Positions 15,804-26,728 are shown, counted from the stretch's first letter. The stretch is DNA of 37,875 bases from Candidatus Rokuibacteriota bacterium (GCA_003220675.1 QHTD01000056.1:1-37875); one strand, 5' to 3'. The notes: generated by a model from the sequence alone, not told the origin. Made by a program: numbers and translations.

Positions 15804-17148
15804 TCTGACCCTTCAATTTCCGGAGGTGCTGCCGGGCAACGTCCACCCAGTCCTTCTCGGACTGAAGGGGTGAGGCGAGCTCGATGTAGCGCTCCCACTG
15901 GGCGATCGCCTCCCTGGGGTCGATCTTCTCGTAGACGAGGGCGAGGTTGTACAGGGCGCCCGTGTGCGCGCTCTCCACGTCGATCACACGCTTGTACTCC
16001 TCCACCGCTTCCTTATACAGCCCCTTCTCCTCATAGACCTCGCCAAGCCCCATGCGCGCCTCGACGAGCTGCGGGTCGAGCTCGATGGCCTTCTTGTACG
16101 CGTTGACGGACTCGTAGTAGAGCCCCTTCTCCGCGTAATAGATCTTGCCGAGGCTCAGATAGACCTTGGGGTTGACCGGGTTGAATACGAGCGCCTTCTG
16201 GTACGCCGCGATCGCCGGATCGATCTCACCCTTGGCGGCGCGCGCGTCTCCGAGCCCGACGTGGGCATCGGCGTAGAAGGGCCGGAGCTCGAGCGCCTTG
16301 TTGTACGCCTCGACGGCCTGATCGAAGAGGCGCCGCGGCGCCGCCAGGAACAGGTCCCCGAGCGCCTTGAAAGGCTCAGGATAGGCCGCGTCGAGCTGCG
16401 TCGAGGCGCGGAACTGCGCGGCCGCCTTCCAGCGGTTGCCGAGCGTCTGGTGCACCGCCCCGAGAGTGTAGTGCGCGACGACGAAGTTCGGATCGGTCTC
16501 GATCGCGCGCGCGAGCAGGTCCACCGCGGCCTCGTTGCCCTCCTGGGTGGATCGCTGGAGCGCGATCGCCCCTCGGGCGAAGAGCTCGAAGGCGCGCAGC
16601 GAGCGGGTCGGCAGCGCCGCGCGCTCGACCCGCGCGGTCTCGGCGGCCGTGAGCGAGACCTTGAGGGCCCGCGCGTAGAGGACCGGCAGGCCCGCGATCT
16701 TCGCGAGCAGCTCGCCCTCCGGCACCGTGATCGGGTCGAGCGACACGGTGTCGCTCGCGGCCGCCTTGACCTCGAGAAGCCGCGGCTGGATCACGAGCTC
16801 CGCGGACTGCCGGGTCACCGAGCCGAACAGCGCCGCGTCGGCACGCACGGCGCGGGCGGCCCGACCGAGCGTTGCATCGCCCCAGGCTTCCGGCTGGCCG
16901 TACGCCCGCAGACGCACGCGCTCGACCTGGACGAACGCCGGATGCTGCGCGAGCCCGAGCGACAGAATCTGGGCGACGCCCTCGCCCACCCACTGCTCCT
17001 CGCGGTCGAGCGCGCTCGCGTCGAAGGGCACGATCAGCAGCACGCGTGGCTTGACGCTCGCCGTCGCGGCCACCGGCAGCGAGAGCGCGATCAGACTCCC
17101 GAGCACCAGGATCCAGAGCGTCCACCCAGACTCGCGGGCACGCCTCAC
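15793..17148 (-). CDS. Exported TPR-repeat protein of the MoxR operon
   Basis: A 451-residue protein starting at a GTG that overlaps the VWA gene stop as GTGA, with GGAGG upstream; the longer track ORF begins inside the VWA gene. A basic start, a hydrophobic segment (LWILVLGSLIALSLPVAA) and an Ala-rich cleavage region indicate export. The first half resembles periplasmic TolB-like N-termini (RVLLIVPFDAS, ADAALFGSVT). The second half has about six TPR units such as AVEAYNKALELRPFYADAHVGLG and SVNAYKKAIELDPQLVEARMGLG. TPR partners (BatB/BatC/BatE style) are usual in MoxR-VWA operons, where they act as scaffolds in the envelope. Confidence 0.85.
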   Translation of the reverse strand: MRRARESGWTLWILVLGSLIALSLPVAATASVKPRVLLIVPFDASALDREEQWVGEGVAQILSLGLAQHPAFVQVERVRLRAYGQPEAWGDATLGRAARAVRADAALFGSVTRQSAELVIQPRLLEVKAAASDTVSLDPITVPEGELLAKIAGLPVLYARALKVSLTAAETARVERAALPTRSLRAFELFARGAIALQRSTQEGNEAAVDLLARAIETDPNFVVAHYTLGAVHQTLGNRWKAAAQFRASTQLDAAYPEPFKALGDLFLAAPRRLFDQAVEAYNKALELRPFYADAHVGLGDARAAKGEIDPAIAAYQKALVFNPVNPKVYLSLGKIYYAEKGLYYESVNAYKKAIELDPQLVEARMGLGEVYEEKGLYKEAVEEYKRVIDVESAHTGALYNLALVYEKIDPREAIAQWERYIELASPLQSEKDWVDVARQHLRKLKGQIKE

Positions 17149-20100
17149 TGGACCTCCCTCCGGTCCCCGCCCCGACGACCGAGGGTGACCACCCGGGCGA
17201 GCGCGCCCGGGCCGAGACGGCGCAGCGCGATGTCCGGGATCAGCAGGAACGCGACGAGTCCGACGAGCCACGGCCAGATCTCGACCGCGATGCGGGACTG
17301 CCGGCGCGCCTTGAGGAAGGCATCGCGCGGCGACTCGAGCGCCGACCCGCCGGTGAGCTCCGCAAGCTCGCGGAGGAGCGCCTCGTCCACCCCGAGGTCC
17401 CGCAGCTCCTGGGCGTACGGCACCACCAGGCCCGCCAGCTGCGAGCCGATGACCCGATCGCCCCGCCGCTGCGACATGCCGACCAGGTACACGCCCTCCT
17501 GCGTGATCGGGAAGCGCCCGCGGTAGCGGCCCGGCCCGACCTGCTCGAGGTCGATCACCGTGCGCTCCCGGTTGGGCGCCACGACCCCCACCTGGGAGTC
17601 GAGGAAATTGATGAACTCGCCCTTCGTATCGACCGCGTCGACGACGATCTCGCCGGCGTCGTCGTGGCGCTCGACGAGCGCCACCGTGTCACTGCGCGAC
17701 CCGCTCCGCAGCGTCCACCGGACGAGCTGCGCCCAGAACTTGTTGAAGTCGCGCCAGCGGAGCCAGAGGACCGCCCACTTTGCCTTGGCGTCCGATGTGA
17801 ATGCGGCGGCGCGACCGAGCCCGTACCGCCACGTCGCGAGCACCGGGTCTTCCTGGTGGCTCATCAGCACCAGCTCGGCAGTGGACTTGAGCGTCGTCGC
17901 CACGTAGCCGCCGAGCGGCGGCACGTTCTTCCAGTCGATATCCTGCATCGCCTCGTGGTTGGGCGACGTGAGCTGAGGCTTGAACGGCTGCTCGATGAGC
18001 GAGGCCTTCGACGCGAGCTGCGTCTCGAGCGTGAAGATGCGCGGGATCGTCTGCGAGTCCTCGGTGTAGTAGAAGCGCCCCCTCCCCCACTTAGCGATGT
18101 CCACCATGAGCTGGACGTCGGCGTCCTTGCCGATCGCCACCGTGGACACGGTGATCTTGTCCTTCGCCATCCGCCGCAGCAGGCCCTGGAAGTCGCCGCG
18201 CGTCATCTGGCCGTCGGAGAGGAAGATCACGTGCTTGAGGAGCGCGGGCCGGTCGAAGAGCACCGCGTACGCGTCCTTGAGTGCGGGGTAGCCGTCCGTG
18301 CCGCCGCCCGCCTTGATCGTGGCAATCGCGTGGTGGATCGCCTGCCTGTCCCTCGCCGGCCTCACCGGGGCGTCCCAGACGAACTCGGTGTCCCAGCTCA
18401 TGACGCCGACTTCGTTGCGCTCGTCGAGGAGATCCACGACGAGGTGCGCCGCCTCCTTCGCCAGGTCGAGCTTGGTGACCTTCTCGTCGGTCGCCATCGC
18501 CATGGAGCCGGACCGGTCGATCGAGAGCACGACGGCCAGGCTCGGGATCTCGACCTTCTGCTTGACCTCCATCGTGACCGGCAGCGCCTCCTCGATCGGC
18601 GTGCGGTAGTAGCCGCCGAGCCCGAAGCTCTCCTCGCCGCCGACCATCAGGAGACCACCACCCCCGTCCCGGACGTAGTCACGGATGTGGGTCATCTGCG
18701 TCCGCGTGAGCTTGAGCGAAGAGACGTTGGAGAGGACGATGCCGTCGTACTTCTGCAGGCCCGCCAGATCGGTTGGGAGCTGCGGCGGCTCGACGACGGT
18801 GACCTCGATGTTCTGCGACCGGAGCGCACCGGCGAGCGACTGCGCGTGGCTCCGGTCCCGATCCGCGAGCAGCACTTGGGGCCGGCCGCGCACGACGACC
18901 GTGCCGACGGCACGGTTGTTCTCCTCGATCGTGTCGCCCTCGACCTCGATCGACGCCTGGTAGACGTGGATGCCGCTCGCGTCGAGCGCCTGACGGTAGC
19001 TGAACACGTTCTTGCCCGCGCTGAACCTGACCACCTGTGAGCCGAGAAACTCGCCGTTGCGGAAGAGCGAAAGCCGACCCTGCGTGTCCTTATAGCTCCA
19101 CGCGACGACCTTCGCCTGGAACGGCTCGCCGTACTTGACCTCCTGCGGCAGCACGAGCGCCTCCGCCACCACTTCCTGCGTGAAGGTCAGCGGCGCAGCG
19201 ACGTAGTGGATGTCGCTCCCGGCGTTCTTCGCGGCCTGGGCCCCGGCGAGGGCGTTGCCCGCGTTCTGCCGCCCGTCCGTCAGCATCACGATCCGGTTCG
19301 CGTGCCCGGGGGGCAACACCGCGAGGGCAAGCTGGATCGCCTGGAAGATGTTGGTCCCGCGCCCATCCACCTCTGACTTCGGGCGGTCCAGCGTGGGCCG
19401 GCTCGTGAGCTGTTGGTCAACGACCGCGGCGTCGCCGAACACGATCAGACTCTGGCGGTCGCCCGGCTTCATCGACTTGACGGCCTCGGCGACGAACCGG
19501 TACGCGCGCTCGCGCGCGGCGAGGCTCACGCTGTCCGACATGTCGAGGAGGAACACGACGTTCATCCGGTCCACCCAGCGCGGCAACGCCGGGCGCGCGA
19601 GCGTCAGGAAGAGGGTGACGACGAGCGCGCCCCGGAGGACCAGCGCCCAACGGTCGCCGGGGCTCGCGGGCGGCCGGAGCCGCCCCGCGCTCTGACGCCG
19701 CCAGTAGAGCAGCCCCTCGGCGGCGAGCAGGAGCGCGGCGATGACCACGAACAGCGGCCAGAGCTCACGATGGATCGGCACGGGCGCCGGCGCCGCGGCG
19801 GCGGGCGCGGCGGACACCGGCAAGGGCCGCGGTTGCAGATTCGATTCCTCGGCGTCCATCAGGTTCACCGCGACCCGCGTCTCGCCTCGCGCGCTCGACA
19901 GCGTGTAGACGCCAACCTCGTCGGTCTCGGTGAAGCTCACCACGCCGCGGGTCACGTGGGCCTTGACGATTCGACCGCGCGGCGTCGTCACGGTCACGCT
20001 CGTCACGCCGTGCGCCACCGGCAGCAGGATCGGCTGGCCCGCCGCGAGCTGCAGGCTCGACTGGTCCAGCCCCGCCGGGTGGAGCCAGCGCAGACTGTTG

Positions 20101-21521
20101 GAGAGGATCAGCGGGAAAGCGACGCGCAGCGGGAAGTCCGTCTTGAAGAGGTCGAAGCCGATGAAGATCCCCTTCCGGTCGGGTTCCTCGAGGGCGTAGA
20201 TGAGGGGCCCGCCCACGGCCTCCACGAGCGGCCGGCCCGCAGCGAGCGGGCGGATCCGCAGCGCGTCCTCGATCGCGACCTTCGCTAACTCCACGTGGCG
20301 CATGATCGGGTGCGCGCGGTCCCAGTCCATGATGATCGGCCGCTCGATCCTGCCGAGGACTTCGAGCGGGACGTCCGGGGGTACGGCGTTCACGAACACG
20401 AAGCGCCCCGGGCCCGCGCGCAGCGGCGTGACGGAGTCCAGGATGACGACGTCCGCCTCGGCCATCCCGCCCTGGTACTGGTCTGGCGTGCGGATCTCGA
20501 GCGAGACCTGGGGGTCGGTCCTGAGGACCTTTTCGAGGAAGAGGTTGCCCGGGCTCACGAGCAGGACGTTGATCTTGCGCGGAGGCGGCAACACCGCGTA
20601 GGCGACGTCGTCCACCGCGAGGTCGTCATCGATCTGGAGGCGCGCCGTGATGATGCCGCCACCGCTGTGGCTGAACGGGAGCACGACGGAGCGCCGCACA
20701 CTCGGCTCAAGCGTCACATCTTTCTCGGCGATCTTCCGGCCGTCGAGCTCGAGGGCGAACGTGAAGGTCTGGGGCTCGGGCGAGTAGTTCACGAGCGCGA
20801 CGAACGCCTGATAGTCGGAGGAGCCGAAATAGCTCCTCCGGATCGCCAGGCTCGTGATGCCGACGTTCCAGCTTCGCCGCCCCACGCCGACCCAGTGGAT
20901 TCGCGGGTCCGCGAGCGCCTCGGCGTGCGACAGCGAGAACGCGCCGTCGGTGAAGACGTGGATCTCGGCGCGCGGGTCGGCGCCGACCAGCGCGCGCGCC
21001 GCCCGGACGGCCTCGACGAGCCGATTCGGAAGGTCCCGGGCCTGCGCCTGGCCGATGGCGGCCAGGGCGAGCTGGCGGTCACGTCCGAGCGCGGCGGCGA
21101 CCTTCGGCTGGACGCCCGTCTCGATGACCATCACCTCGGCGCCCTCGCTCAGGCGCCCCACGAGCTGGGTCGCCTCCGCCCTCGCGACGTCGAACCGCGA
21201 GGGACTGACGTCGCGCGCCTTCATGGACGCCGAGGTGTCGAGCACGACCACGACCTTGCGGGCGCCATCGCCCATCAGGGTGACGGCCGGCCGGGCCAGC
21301 GCGAGGGACAGCGCGACGAGGGCCAGGATCTGAAGGATCAGCAGCGGATCGCGCTGGAGCCGCTGGAAAAACGCGGACGCCTCGCGGTCGCGCAGCGACG
21401 GATCCCACAGGAACAGGCTCGGCACCCGCCGCTCGCGCCGGCGGACCTTGAGGAAGTAGAGCAGGACGAGCGGCAGGGTCAGCGTCACAAGGGCGAACGC
21501 GAGCGGCGAGAGGAAGCTCAT
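17145..21521 (-). CDS. Giant membrane VWA protein: BatA-like, second VWA and glutamine-amidotransferase-like/VWA parts fused
   Basis: A 1458-residue protein that looks like two usual operon members joined. Residues 1-80 are a BatA-type N-terminus with two membrane segments. VWA 1 has its metal site DTSAS at 95-99. Membrane helices lie at about 588-607 and 625-643. VWA 2 has DMSDS at 660-664. From about 880 a class I amidotransferase-like fold (PQVLLADRD, DGIVLSN, GGGGLLMVGGEESFG) leads into VWA 3, with DRSGS at 1002-1006 and LSDGQMTRGD. A last membrane helix is near 1415-1434. There is no internal stop or start site with overlap, so the fusion appears real. VWA domains bind partners through a metal ion; MoxR ATPases probably remodel them. 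Confidence 0.9.
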   Translation of the reverse strand: MSFLSPLAFALVTLTLPLVLLYFLKVRRRERRVPSLFLWDPSLRDREASAFFQRLQRDPLLILQILALVALSLALARPAVTLMGDGARKVVVVLDTSASMKARDVSPSRFDVARAEATQLVGRLSEGAEVMVIETGVQPKVAAALGRDRQLALAAIGQAQARDLPNRLVEAVRAARALVGADPRAEIHVFTDGAFSLSHAEALADPRIHWVGVGRRSWNVGITSLAIRRSYFGSSDYQAFVALVNYSPEPQTFTFALELDGRKIAEKDVTLEPSVRRSVVLPFSHSGGGIITARLQIDDDLAVDDVAYAVLPPPRKINVLLVSPGNLFLEKVLRTDPQVSLEIRTPDQYQGGMAEADVVILDSVTPLRAGPGRFVFVNAVPPDVPLEVLGRIERPIIMDWDRAHPIMRHVELAKVAIEDALRIRPLAAGRPLVEAVGGPLIYALEEPDRKGIFIGFDLFKTDFPLRVAFPLILSNSLRWLHPAGLDQSSLQLAAGQPILLPVAHGVTSVTVTTPRGRIVKAHVTRGVVSFTETDEVGVYTLSSARGETRVAVNLMDAEESNLQPRPLPVSAAPAAAAPAPVPIHRELWPLFVVIAALLLAAEGLLYWRRQSAGRLRPPASPGDRWALVLRGALVVTLFLTLARPALPRWVDRMNVVFLLDMSDSVSLAARERAYRFVAEAVKSMKPGDRQSLIVFGDAAVVDQQLTSRPTLDRPKSEVDGRGTNIFQAIQLALAVLPPGHANRIVMLTDGRQNAGNALAGAQAAKNAGSDIHYVAAPLTFTQEVVAEALVLPQEVKYGEPFQAKVVAWSYKDTQGRLSLFRNGEFLGSQVVRFSAGKNVFSYRQALDASGIHVYQASIEVEGDTIEENNRAVGTVVVRGRPQVLLADRDRSHAQSLAGALRSQNIEVTVVEPPQLPTDLAGLQKYDGIVLSNVSSLKLTRTQMTHIRDYVRDGGGGLLMVGGEESFGLGGYYRTPIEEALPVTMEVKQKVEIPSLAVVLSIDRSGSMAMATDEKVTKLDLAKEAAHLVVDLLDERNEVGVMSWDTEFVWDAPVRPARDRQAIHHAIATIKAGGGTDGYPALKDAYAVLFDRPALLKHVIFLSDGQMTRGDFQGLLRRMAKDKITVSTVAIGKDADVQLMVDIAKWGRGRFYYTEDSQTIPRIFTLETQLASKASLIEQPFKPQLTSPNHEAMQDIDWKNVPPLGGYVATTLKSTAELVLMSHQEDPVLATWRYGLGRAAAFTSDAKAKWAVLWLRWRDFNKFWAQLVRWTLRSGSRSDTVALVERHDDAGEIVVDAVDTKGEFINFLDSQVGVVAPNRERTVIDLEQVGPGRYRGRFPITQEGVYLVGMSQRRGDRVIGSQLAGLVVPYAQELRDLGVDEALLRELAELTGGSALESPRDAFLKARRQSRIAVEIWPWLVGLVAFLLIPDIALRRLGPGALARVVTLGRRGGDRREVQ

Positions 21522-22405
21522 ACGAGCAGGCGGCCTCGGATCTGGGAGAGCACGAACTCCTCCGCTGGGGTGTCGCCCGTCACACGATGGTAACCGATCT
21601 CCTGCGTGCGGCTGAACGTCTCGACACGGTCGAGGAACTGCCGGAGGCGCTCACGATAGGCGCGGAGCGCCTCACCGTCGGCGGAGAGCTCACGGATCTC
21701 GCCGGTCTCGGCGTCCACGAGCCGCAGGTCGCCGGTGAGCTCCGGGTCCATCTCCTCGGGAGCCAGCACGTGGATCAGGTGGACGTCGAACCGCCGCTCG
21801 AGGAGGGCGCGCACTCCCGTCTCGAACCCGCCGGGATCCATCAGGTCGGAGATGACGACCGCGAGTCCCGGCTCGCGCGCCCGCATCGCGTAGTTGCCGA
21901 GCCCGTCGTTGAGGCTCGTCCCGCCCGCCGGGTTGACGCGGCTCAAGAACTCGAACAGGTTCACCACCTGGTTGCGCCCGCGCGTGGGCGGCCAGCCCTC
22001 GGCGACACGCTCGCGCAGCACACCGACGCCGACGCGTTCCATGCTGACGAGTCCGATGAAGCCGAGCGCGGCCGCGAGGCGCGCCCCGTACTCGAGCTTC
22101 GTCGGCGTGCCGAAGTCCATGGACGCCGAGGCGTCCAGGAGGAGGTGGAGGCACAGGTCCTCCTCGTCCACGAAGAGCTTGACGTGGAGCCGGTCGAGGC
22201 GCCCGTAGATGTTCCAGTCGACGTACCGGAGGTCGTCGCCGACCCCGTAGGCGCGGTAGTCGCAGAACTCGACGCTGTGCCCGCGGCGCGGGCTTCGCCG
22301 CTCACCCCTCACGCGCCCGCGGAACGTGCGGCGCGAGAGCAGCGTCAGGCGCTCCAGCTGCGCCAGGAACTCCGACGCGAAGGGCGCGGGGCGCGTGGCG
22401 GGCAT
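21518..22405 (-). CDS. DUF58 domain protein (VWA-like)
   Basis: A 295-residue DUF58 protein. The family motif is RRGHSVEFCDYRAYGVGDDLRYVDWNIYGRLDRLHVKLF, followed by LLLDASASMDFG, a VWA-type metal motif. It is typical of MoxR operons and sits between the membrane protein and the giant VWA gene, overlapping the latter's ATG as ATGA. The function is thought to be in complex assembly with MoxR, but no substrate is established from sequence. Confidence 0.92.
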   Translation of the reverse strand: MPATRPAPFASEFLAQLERLTLLSRRTFRGRVRGERRSPRRGHSVEFCDYRAYGVGDDLRYVDWNIYGRLDRLHVKLFVDEEDLCLHLLLDASASMDFGTPTKLEYGARLAAALGFIGLVSMERVGVGVLRERVAEGWPPTRGRNQVVNLFEFLSRVNPAGGTSLNDGLGNYAMRAREPGLAVVISDLMDPGGFETGVRALLERRFDVHLIHVLAPEEMDPELTGDLRLVDAETGEIRELSADGEALRAYRERLRQFLDRVETFSRTQEIGYHRVTGDTPAEEFVLSQIRGRLLV

Positions 22406-22409
22406 CGCT

Positions 22410-23861
22410 CTATCGCTCGTCGAGCGCCTGGAAGTAGTTTCTGATCTGGTCGTGATAGTCGCGCGGCACCTGCTCGCGCGTGATCGCGTCCTCCATCATC
22501 TTGCGGTACTGCCCGACCACCCCGAGGTACATGAGGCGCGACGGCATCGAGCCTGCGCGGCCGGTGAGGTTCGTGTCATAGCCATCCTTCCTGCCGCGGC
22601 GCGACTCACCCTCGACGCCGACATCGTAAGGGTTGCCGCGCACCCGCGCCGTCGGATCGCCCTTCGGCATGGTGCTCCTGCCCTTGCCGGGCAGGAGCCC
22701 CTCGCCCTCGCCGAAGTCCTGGTCCTCAGGCCCGACGCCCTCGCCGCCGCGGGCACGCTCACGCCCGCGCGCGCCGCGCTCGTTCTCGCGACCGCCGCGC
22801 AGGCTCTTCCCCGAGCGCCCCGCCTCCTCCATCGCGCGCATCTTGTCGAGCGCGCGCTGCATGGCCTCGAGGGCGCGGTCCGTCTGTCCCCCCTCGAGCG
22901 CGTCCATGCCCTCGCTCGCGTCCGAGCTCCAGTTACCGCCCTTGCGCCCGAGGCGCTCCATTTCGTCGAGCAGCTCGCGTAGCTTCTGGGGCGAGATATC
23001 GGGAGAGAGGCCGCTCATGAGCGACTTGGACTTGCGGAACACCATCTTGTACTGCGTGGTCGTGAAGTCCGACTGGAGGTCCGGCAACCGGTCCACCTGC
23101 TCCAGCAACCGGAGCCGCTCGTCGCCCTTCTTCAGAAAGCTGTTGAAGTCGGGCCGCTGGTTCGACAGCGCGGTGTCCTTGAAGATCGCCGAGAGGTCAC
23201 CCGCGGTCGACCCGCTGCCCGTACCGGTGCGCTGCGCAAAGTCGCGCTCCTCGAACGACGGCCGCTTGAGGGGGTCCCTCGGCAGCGGCCGCGACCGCTC
23301 CGCCGTCATTTCGGTGCTGGCCCGGTCCTCGTGCTGCTCCTGCTCTGCGGACGGCGTGAAGTCGAGGATCGTCCCGGTCGGGAGGTGGATCGCCGGGGCC
23401 AGCGCCAGGACCAAGCCCGCGAGGAGCGGCGCGGGCAGCCAGCGGCCCTCGAGCGGGATCACGCGCCGGACGATTTGCCGCGGCTCGAGGGCCAGGACAC
23501 GCGCCACGGTGTCGGCGACGAGCGCGTCCACGAGCGGTGTGCGGTCGGGGTGGTCGGCCCACTCGAGCGCGGTGGCGACGCGGTCGGCCAGGCCGAAGGC
23601 ACGGTCGGCCAGCCGCGCCGCGTCTCGGGGGGCCACGCGCCTGGCGAGCCCGTACGCGGCGCCGGCGAGCGCGCCCAGGAGCACGAGCGCGGGAGCGAGG
23701 ACGAGCGCGGCGAGGCCGAGGACGGCTTTGAAGGCGAGCACGGCCGCGGCGAGGAGAGCACCCCAGAATGCGCCGCGCAGGCCCCAGTGCTCGGCGCGGC
23801 GCACTCCGACCTGCCGCGCGACCCGCCGGACAAGGACTTCGATCGCCTGCGGATGAGCCAT
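22410..23861 (-). CDS. Membrane protein of the MoxR operon (DUF4175-like), function unknown
   Basis: A 483-residue protein. Two hydrophobic hairpins lie near residues 27-70 and 140-160. The rest is a long charged region with predicted helices (KLRELLDEMERLGRKGG, ALEAMQRALDKMRAMEEA), low-complexity Gly/Arg/Glu stretches (RENERGARGRERARGGEG) and a conserved-looking end (YLGVVGQYRKMMEDA...DYHDQIRNYFQAL). Proteins of this layout, with a membrane anchor and a helical Glu/Gln-rich region, accompany MoxR, DUF58 and VWA genes. It lies 16 bp after moxR and 4 bp before the DUF58 gene. DUF4175 is my best guess by layout only. Confidence 0.8.
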   Translation of the reverse strand: MAHPQAIEVLVRRVARQVGVRRAEHWGLRGAFWGALLAAAVLAFKAVLGLAALVLAPALVLLGALAGAAYGLARRVAPRDAARLADRAFGLADRVATALEWADHPDRTPLVDALVADTVARVLALEPRQIVRRVIPLEGRWLPAPLLAGLVLALAPAIHLPTGTILDFTPSAEQEQHEDRASTEMTAERSRPLPRDPLKRPSFEERDFAQRTGTGSGSTAGDLSAIFKDTALSNQRPDFNSFLKKGDERLRLLEQVDRLPDLQSDFTTTQYKMVFRKSKSLMSGLSPDISPQKLRELLDEMERLGRKGGNWSSDASEGMDALEGGQTDRALEAMQRALDKMRAMEEAGRSGKSLRGGRENERGARGRERARGGEGVGPEDQDFGEGEGLLPGKGRSTMPKGDPTARVRGNPYDVGVEGESRRGRKDGYDTNLTGRAGSMPSRLMYLGVVGQYRKMMEDAITREQVPRDYHDQIRNYFQALDER

Positions 23862-23877
23862 GGGTCCCCTCCCGCGC

Positions 23878-24891
<1,014 letters not shown>

Positions 24892-25287
24892 CGAGCTCTC
24901 CTCTCTCGGACGATCATTCGGGTAGCCCTCCCAATGCGCATCCGGAAATCCCCTGAGACGACCGTCAAGCCGGCGCGGCCGGCGCCGCTCGCACCTCCAC
25001 CTCCCCTCATCGTAACCCCAAGGCCCGTGCAATGCGCACGCCATTTCCTTCTAAGGGCGCTCGCCGAGCAAGTGACCGTCGCGTTTGACTTAGCGCCCGG
25101 GCCGTAACCGGTGCCTGGGGAGCCTTGCCCGCCACGGAAGCGGGGTCGACACGCTCTGCCTACTCACACGGCAGGCGCCTCTTTCGTAAGTGCGACGCGA
25201 AGATCGACGGCCAGCGCCCCGCAGCACCGCTCCCGGACCATGATCGGGTCGCCTCGAGCGGGGTCAGGAAGGCCGCGAGCCGGGAGC
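24892..25287. other. 396-bp gap upstream of moxR without a recognisable gene
   Basis: Both neighbours are on the minus strand. Open frames here on either strand show no family motif and look like GC-driven noise. The gap must hold the moxR operon promoter, but I found no convincing -35/-10 pair. No repeat, tRNA or terminator with a clear T-run is visible. Confidence 0.5.
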
Positions 25288-26355
25288 TCACGCGGAGACC
25301 GGGACCAACTGCCGGTAGACGTCGAGATAGCCGTCGATCTCCCTCGTCGCCGGGTACCGGCGCTCGACCAGGTCGCGGCCCGCGGCGCCCAGGCGGGCGC
25401 GGAGCGCCGGATCGGACGCGAGGAGCTCCGCGCGACGCTCGAACTCGGCCTCGTCCCGGAACAGGAAGCCGGTGACACCGTCCTCGATCAGCGATCGGTT
25501 GCCCTCGATGTCGGAGGCCAGCACCGCGCGGCCGAGCGCCAGCGCCTCGAGCACGGAGTTGGCCATCCCGCCCTCGGAGATCGAGCAGTTCAGCACGACA
25601 TCTCCCAGCGCGAGGAGCGAGCCCATCTGGGCGTGGGGCACAGGACCGATCCAGCGGGCCCACGGCCGACCCTCGAGGGCGCGGTGGAGCGCGTCGCGCT
25701 CGTCGGCGTCGAGCACGGGCCCGACGTAGAGGAGGCGCACGCTCGGACGGCGGGCGACGACGCGTTCGAGCGGCTGGAGGGGAAAGCGCGGGCGCTTCAC
25801 CATTCGAATGCCGGCGGGAAAGGCAAGCAGGACGCGCTCCTGCGGGAGGTCCCAGTGGGCGCCGAGGTCGAAGGGCTCCAGCGTGTCGAGCAAGGCCGCC
25901 GACTGCGGGACGACGATGAGCCGCCCGCGGAGGTCGGGCAGCGCGCCGGCGATCCGCTCGGCGATCGAGGCGTGGAAGACGGTCAGCCGCGAGGCGCCCT
26001 CGAGCACGCGGCGCACGACGGATGCGCGCTCGGGATCGAAGAGGTCATGGTTGGCATCCGTGCCCGTCAGCGTCACGACCAGCGGGATCTCGGCCCGGCG
26101 CGCCAGGCGCAGCGCGAGGGGCCCGACACGGTAGGCGTGGAAGGCATGGATCACCGCGGGCCGGAACGCGTCCACCTCGGCCTCGACGGCCGCCTCGGGC
26201 CGGAGCGAGAGGTCCCAGACGTCGAGCTCGACGCCGCGCGCGCGAAGGCCCCGAGCCACCCGCGCGACGGTCACGGCGTTGCCGCGCACCGAGGGGAACG
26301 CGAACGGCGAGAGCAGCGCCACGCGCGGCGACATCGGCCCCGAGCATACGGGCAT
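25288..26355 (-). CDS. Glycosyltransferase, GT4 family
   Basis: A 355-residue GT-B fold transferase. The N-terminal half holds RVALLSPFAFPSVRGNAVTVARVARGLRARG, and PLVVTLTGTDANHD lies near residue 90. The C-terminal donor-binding half has LLYVGPVLD, the ISEGGMANSVLEALALGRAVLASDIEGN segment with the conserved E-x7-E pattern, and GVTGFLF. The ATG at 26355 is preferred because GGGAGG lies six bases upstream; a second ATG is seven codons in. Sugar donor and acceptor cannot be told. It stands alone, with no neighbouring cell-envelope sugar genes. Confidence 0.9.
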   Translation of the reverse strand: MPVCSGPMSPRVALLSPFAFPSVRGNAVTVARVARGLRARGVELDVWDLSLRPEAAVEAEVDAFRPAVIHAFHAYRVGPLALRLARRAEIPLVVTLTGTDANHDLFDPERASVVRRVLEGASRLTVFHASIAERIAGALPDLRGRLIVVPQSAALLDTLEPFDLGAHWDLPQERVLLAFPAGIRMVKRPRFPLQPLERVVARRPSVRLLYVGPVLDADERDALHRALEGRPWARWIGPVPHAQMGSLLALGDVVLNCSISEGGMANSVLEALALGRAVLASDIEGNRSLIEDGVTGFLFRDEAEFERRAELLASDPALRARLGAAGRDLVERRYPATREIDGYLDVYRQLVPVSA

Positions 26356-26429
26356 CGGCGCCTCCCGTCCAGACGCCGCGCGACAAAATTGCCAGGTCCG
26401 GAATCCCTGCCCACGGGCCGATCCTCACA

Positions 26430-26435
26430 TATAAT
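26430..26435 (+). promoter_or_regulatory. Perfect -10 hexamer before the zinc-finger gene
   Basis: TATAAT lies 14 bp before the ATG at 26450, so the transcript would have only a very short leader. No good -35 is seen at 17 bp and no Shine-Dalgarno is present. Confidence 0.4.
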
Positions 26436-26449
26436 GTGGTTGGACGCTG

Positions 26450-26728
26450 ATGTCTGAGTGCGGATCGTCGGGGCCCTCATCGCTCGAGTGCCGGCAGATC
26501 GCCGAGCTCCTGGGCGATTACCTCGAGGGGACCCTCCCCGGCCAGACGCGTGAGCTCCTCGAGTGGCACATTGAGGGCTGCGCCCCCTGCGTCGCGTTCG
26601 TCAACACCTACCGCGGCACGATCAACGCCGCCCGAAAGCTCCGCGACGTCGAGATTCCCCCCGAGCTGAAGAACCGGCTGCTCGCCGTCCTCCGGAGCCA
26701 GCGCGCCTCACACGAGCCGCGCGCGTAG
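26450..26728 (+). CDS. Zinc-finger (zf-HC2) anti-sigma-factor-like protein
   Basis: A 92-residue soluble protein with the zinc-binding anti-sigma pattern: C14 in LECRQIAELLGDYLEGTLP, then H40, C44 and C47 in WHIEGCAPC. Many such ZAS domains hold an ECF sigma factor inactive. It has no membrane segment and there is no sigma factor gene beside it, so its partner must be encoded elsewhere. The 3' end overlaps, on the opposite strand, the tail of a permease remnant. Confidence 0.85.
   Translation: MSECGSSGPSSLECRQIAELLGDYLEGTLPGQTRELLEWHIEGCAPCVAFVNTYRGTINAARKLRDVEIPPELKNRLLAVLRSQRASHEPRA

Noticed and set aside
24892-25287. Small ORFs in the gap upstream of moxR
   Set aside because: None has a ribosome site with a recognisable protein; composition is that of random GC-rich sequence.
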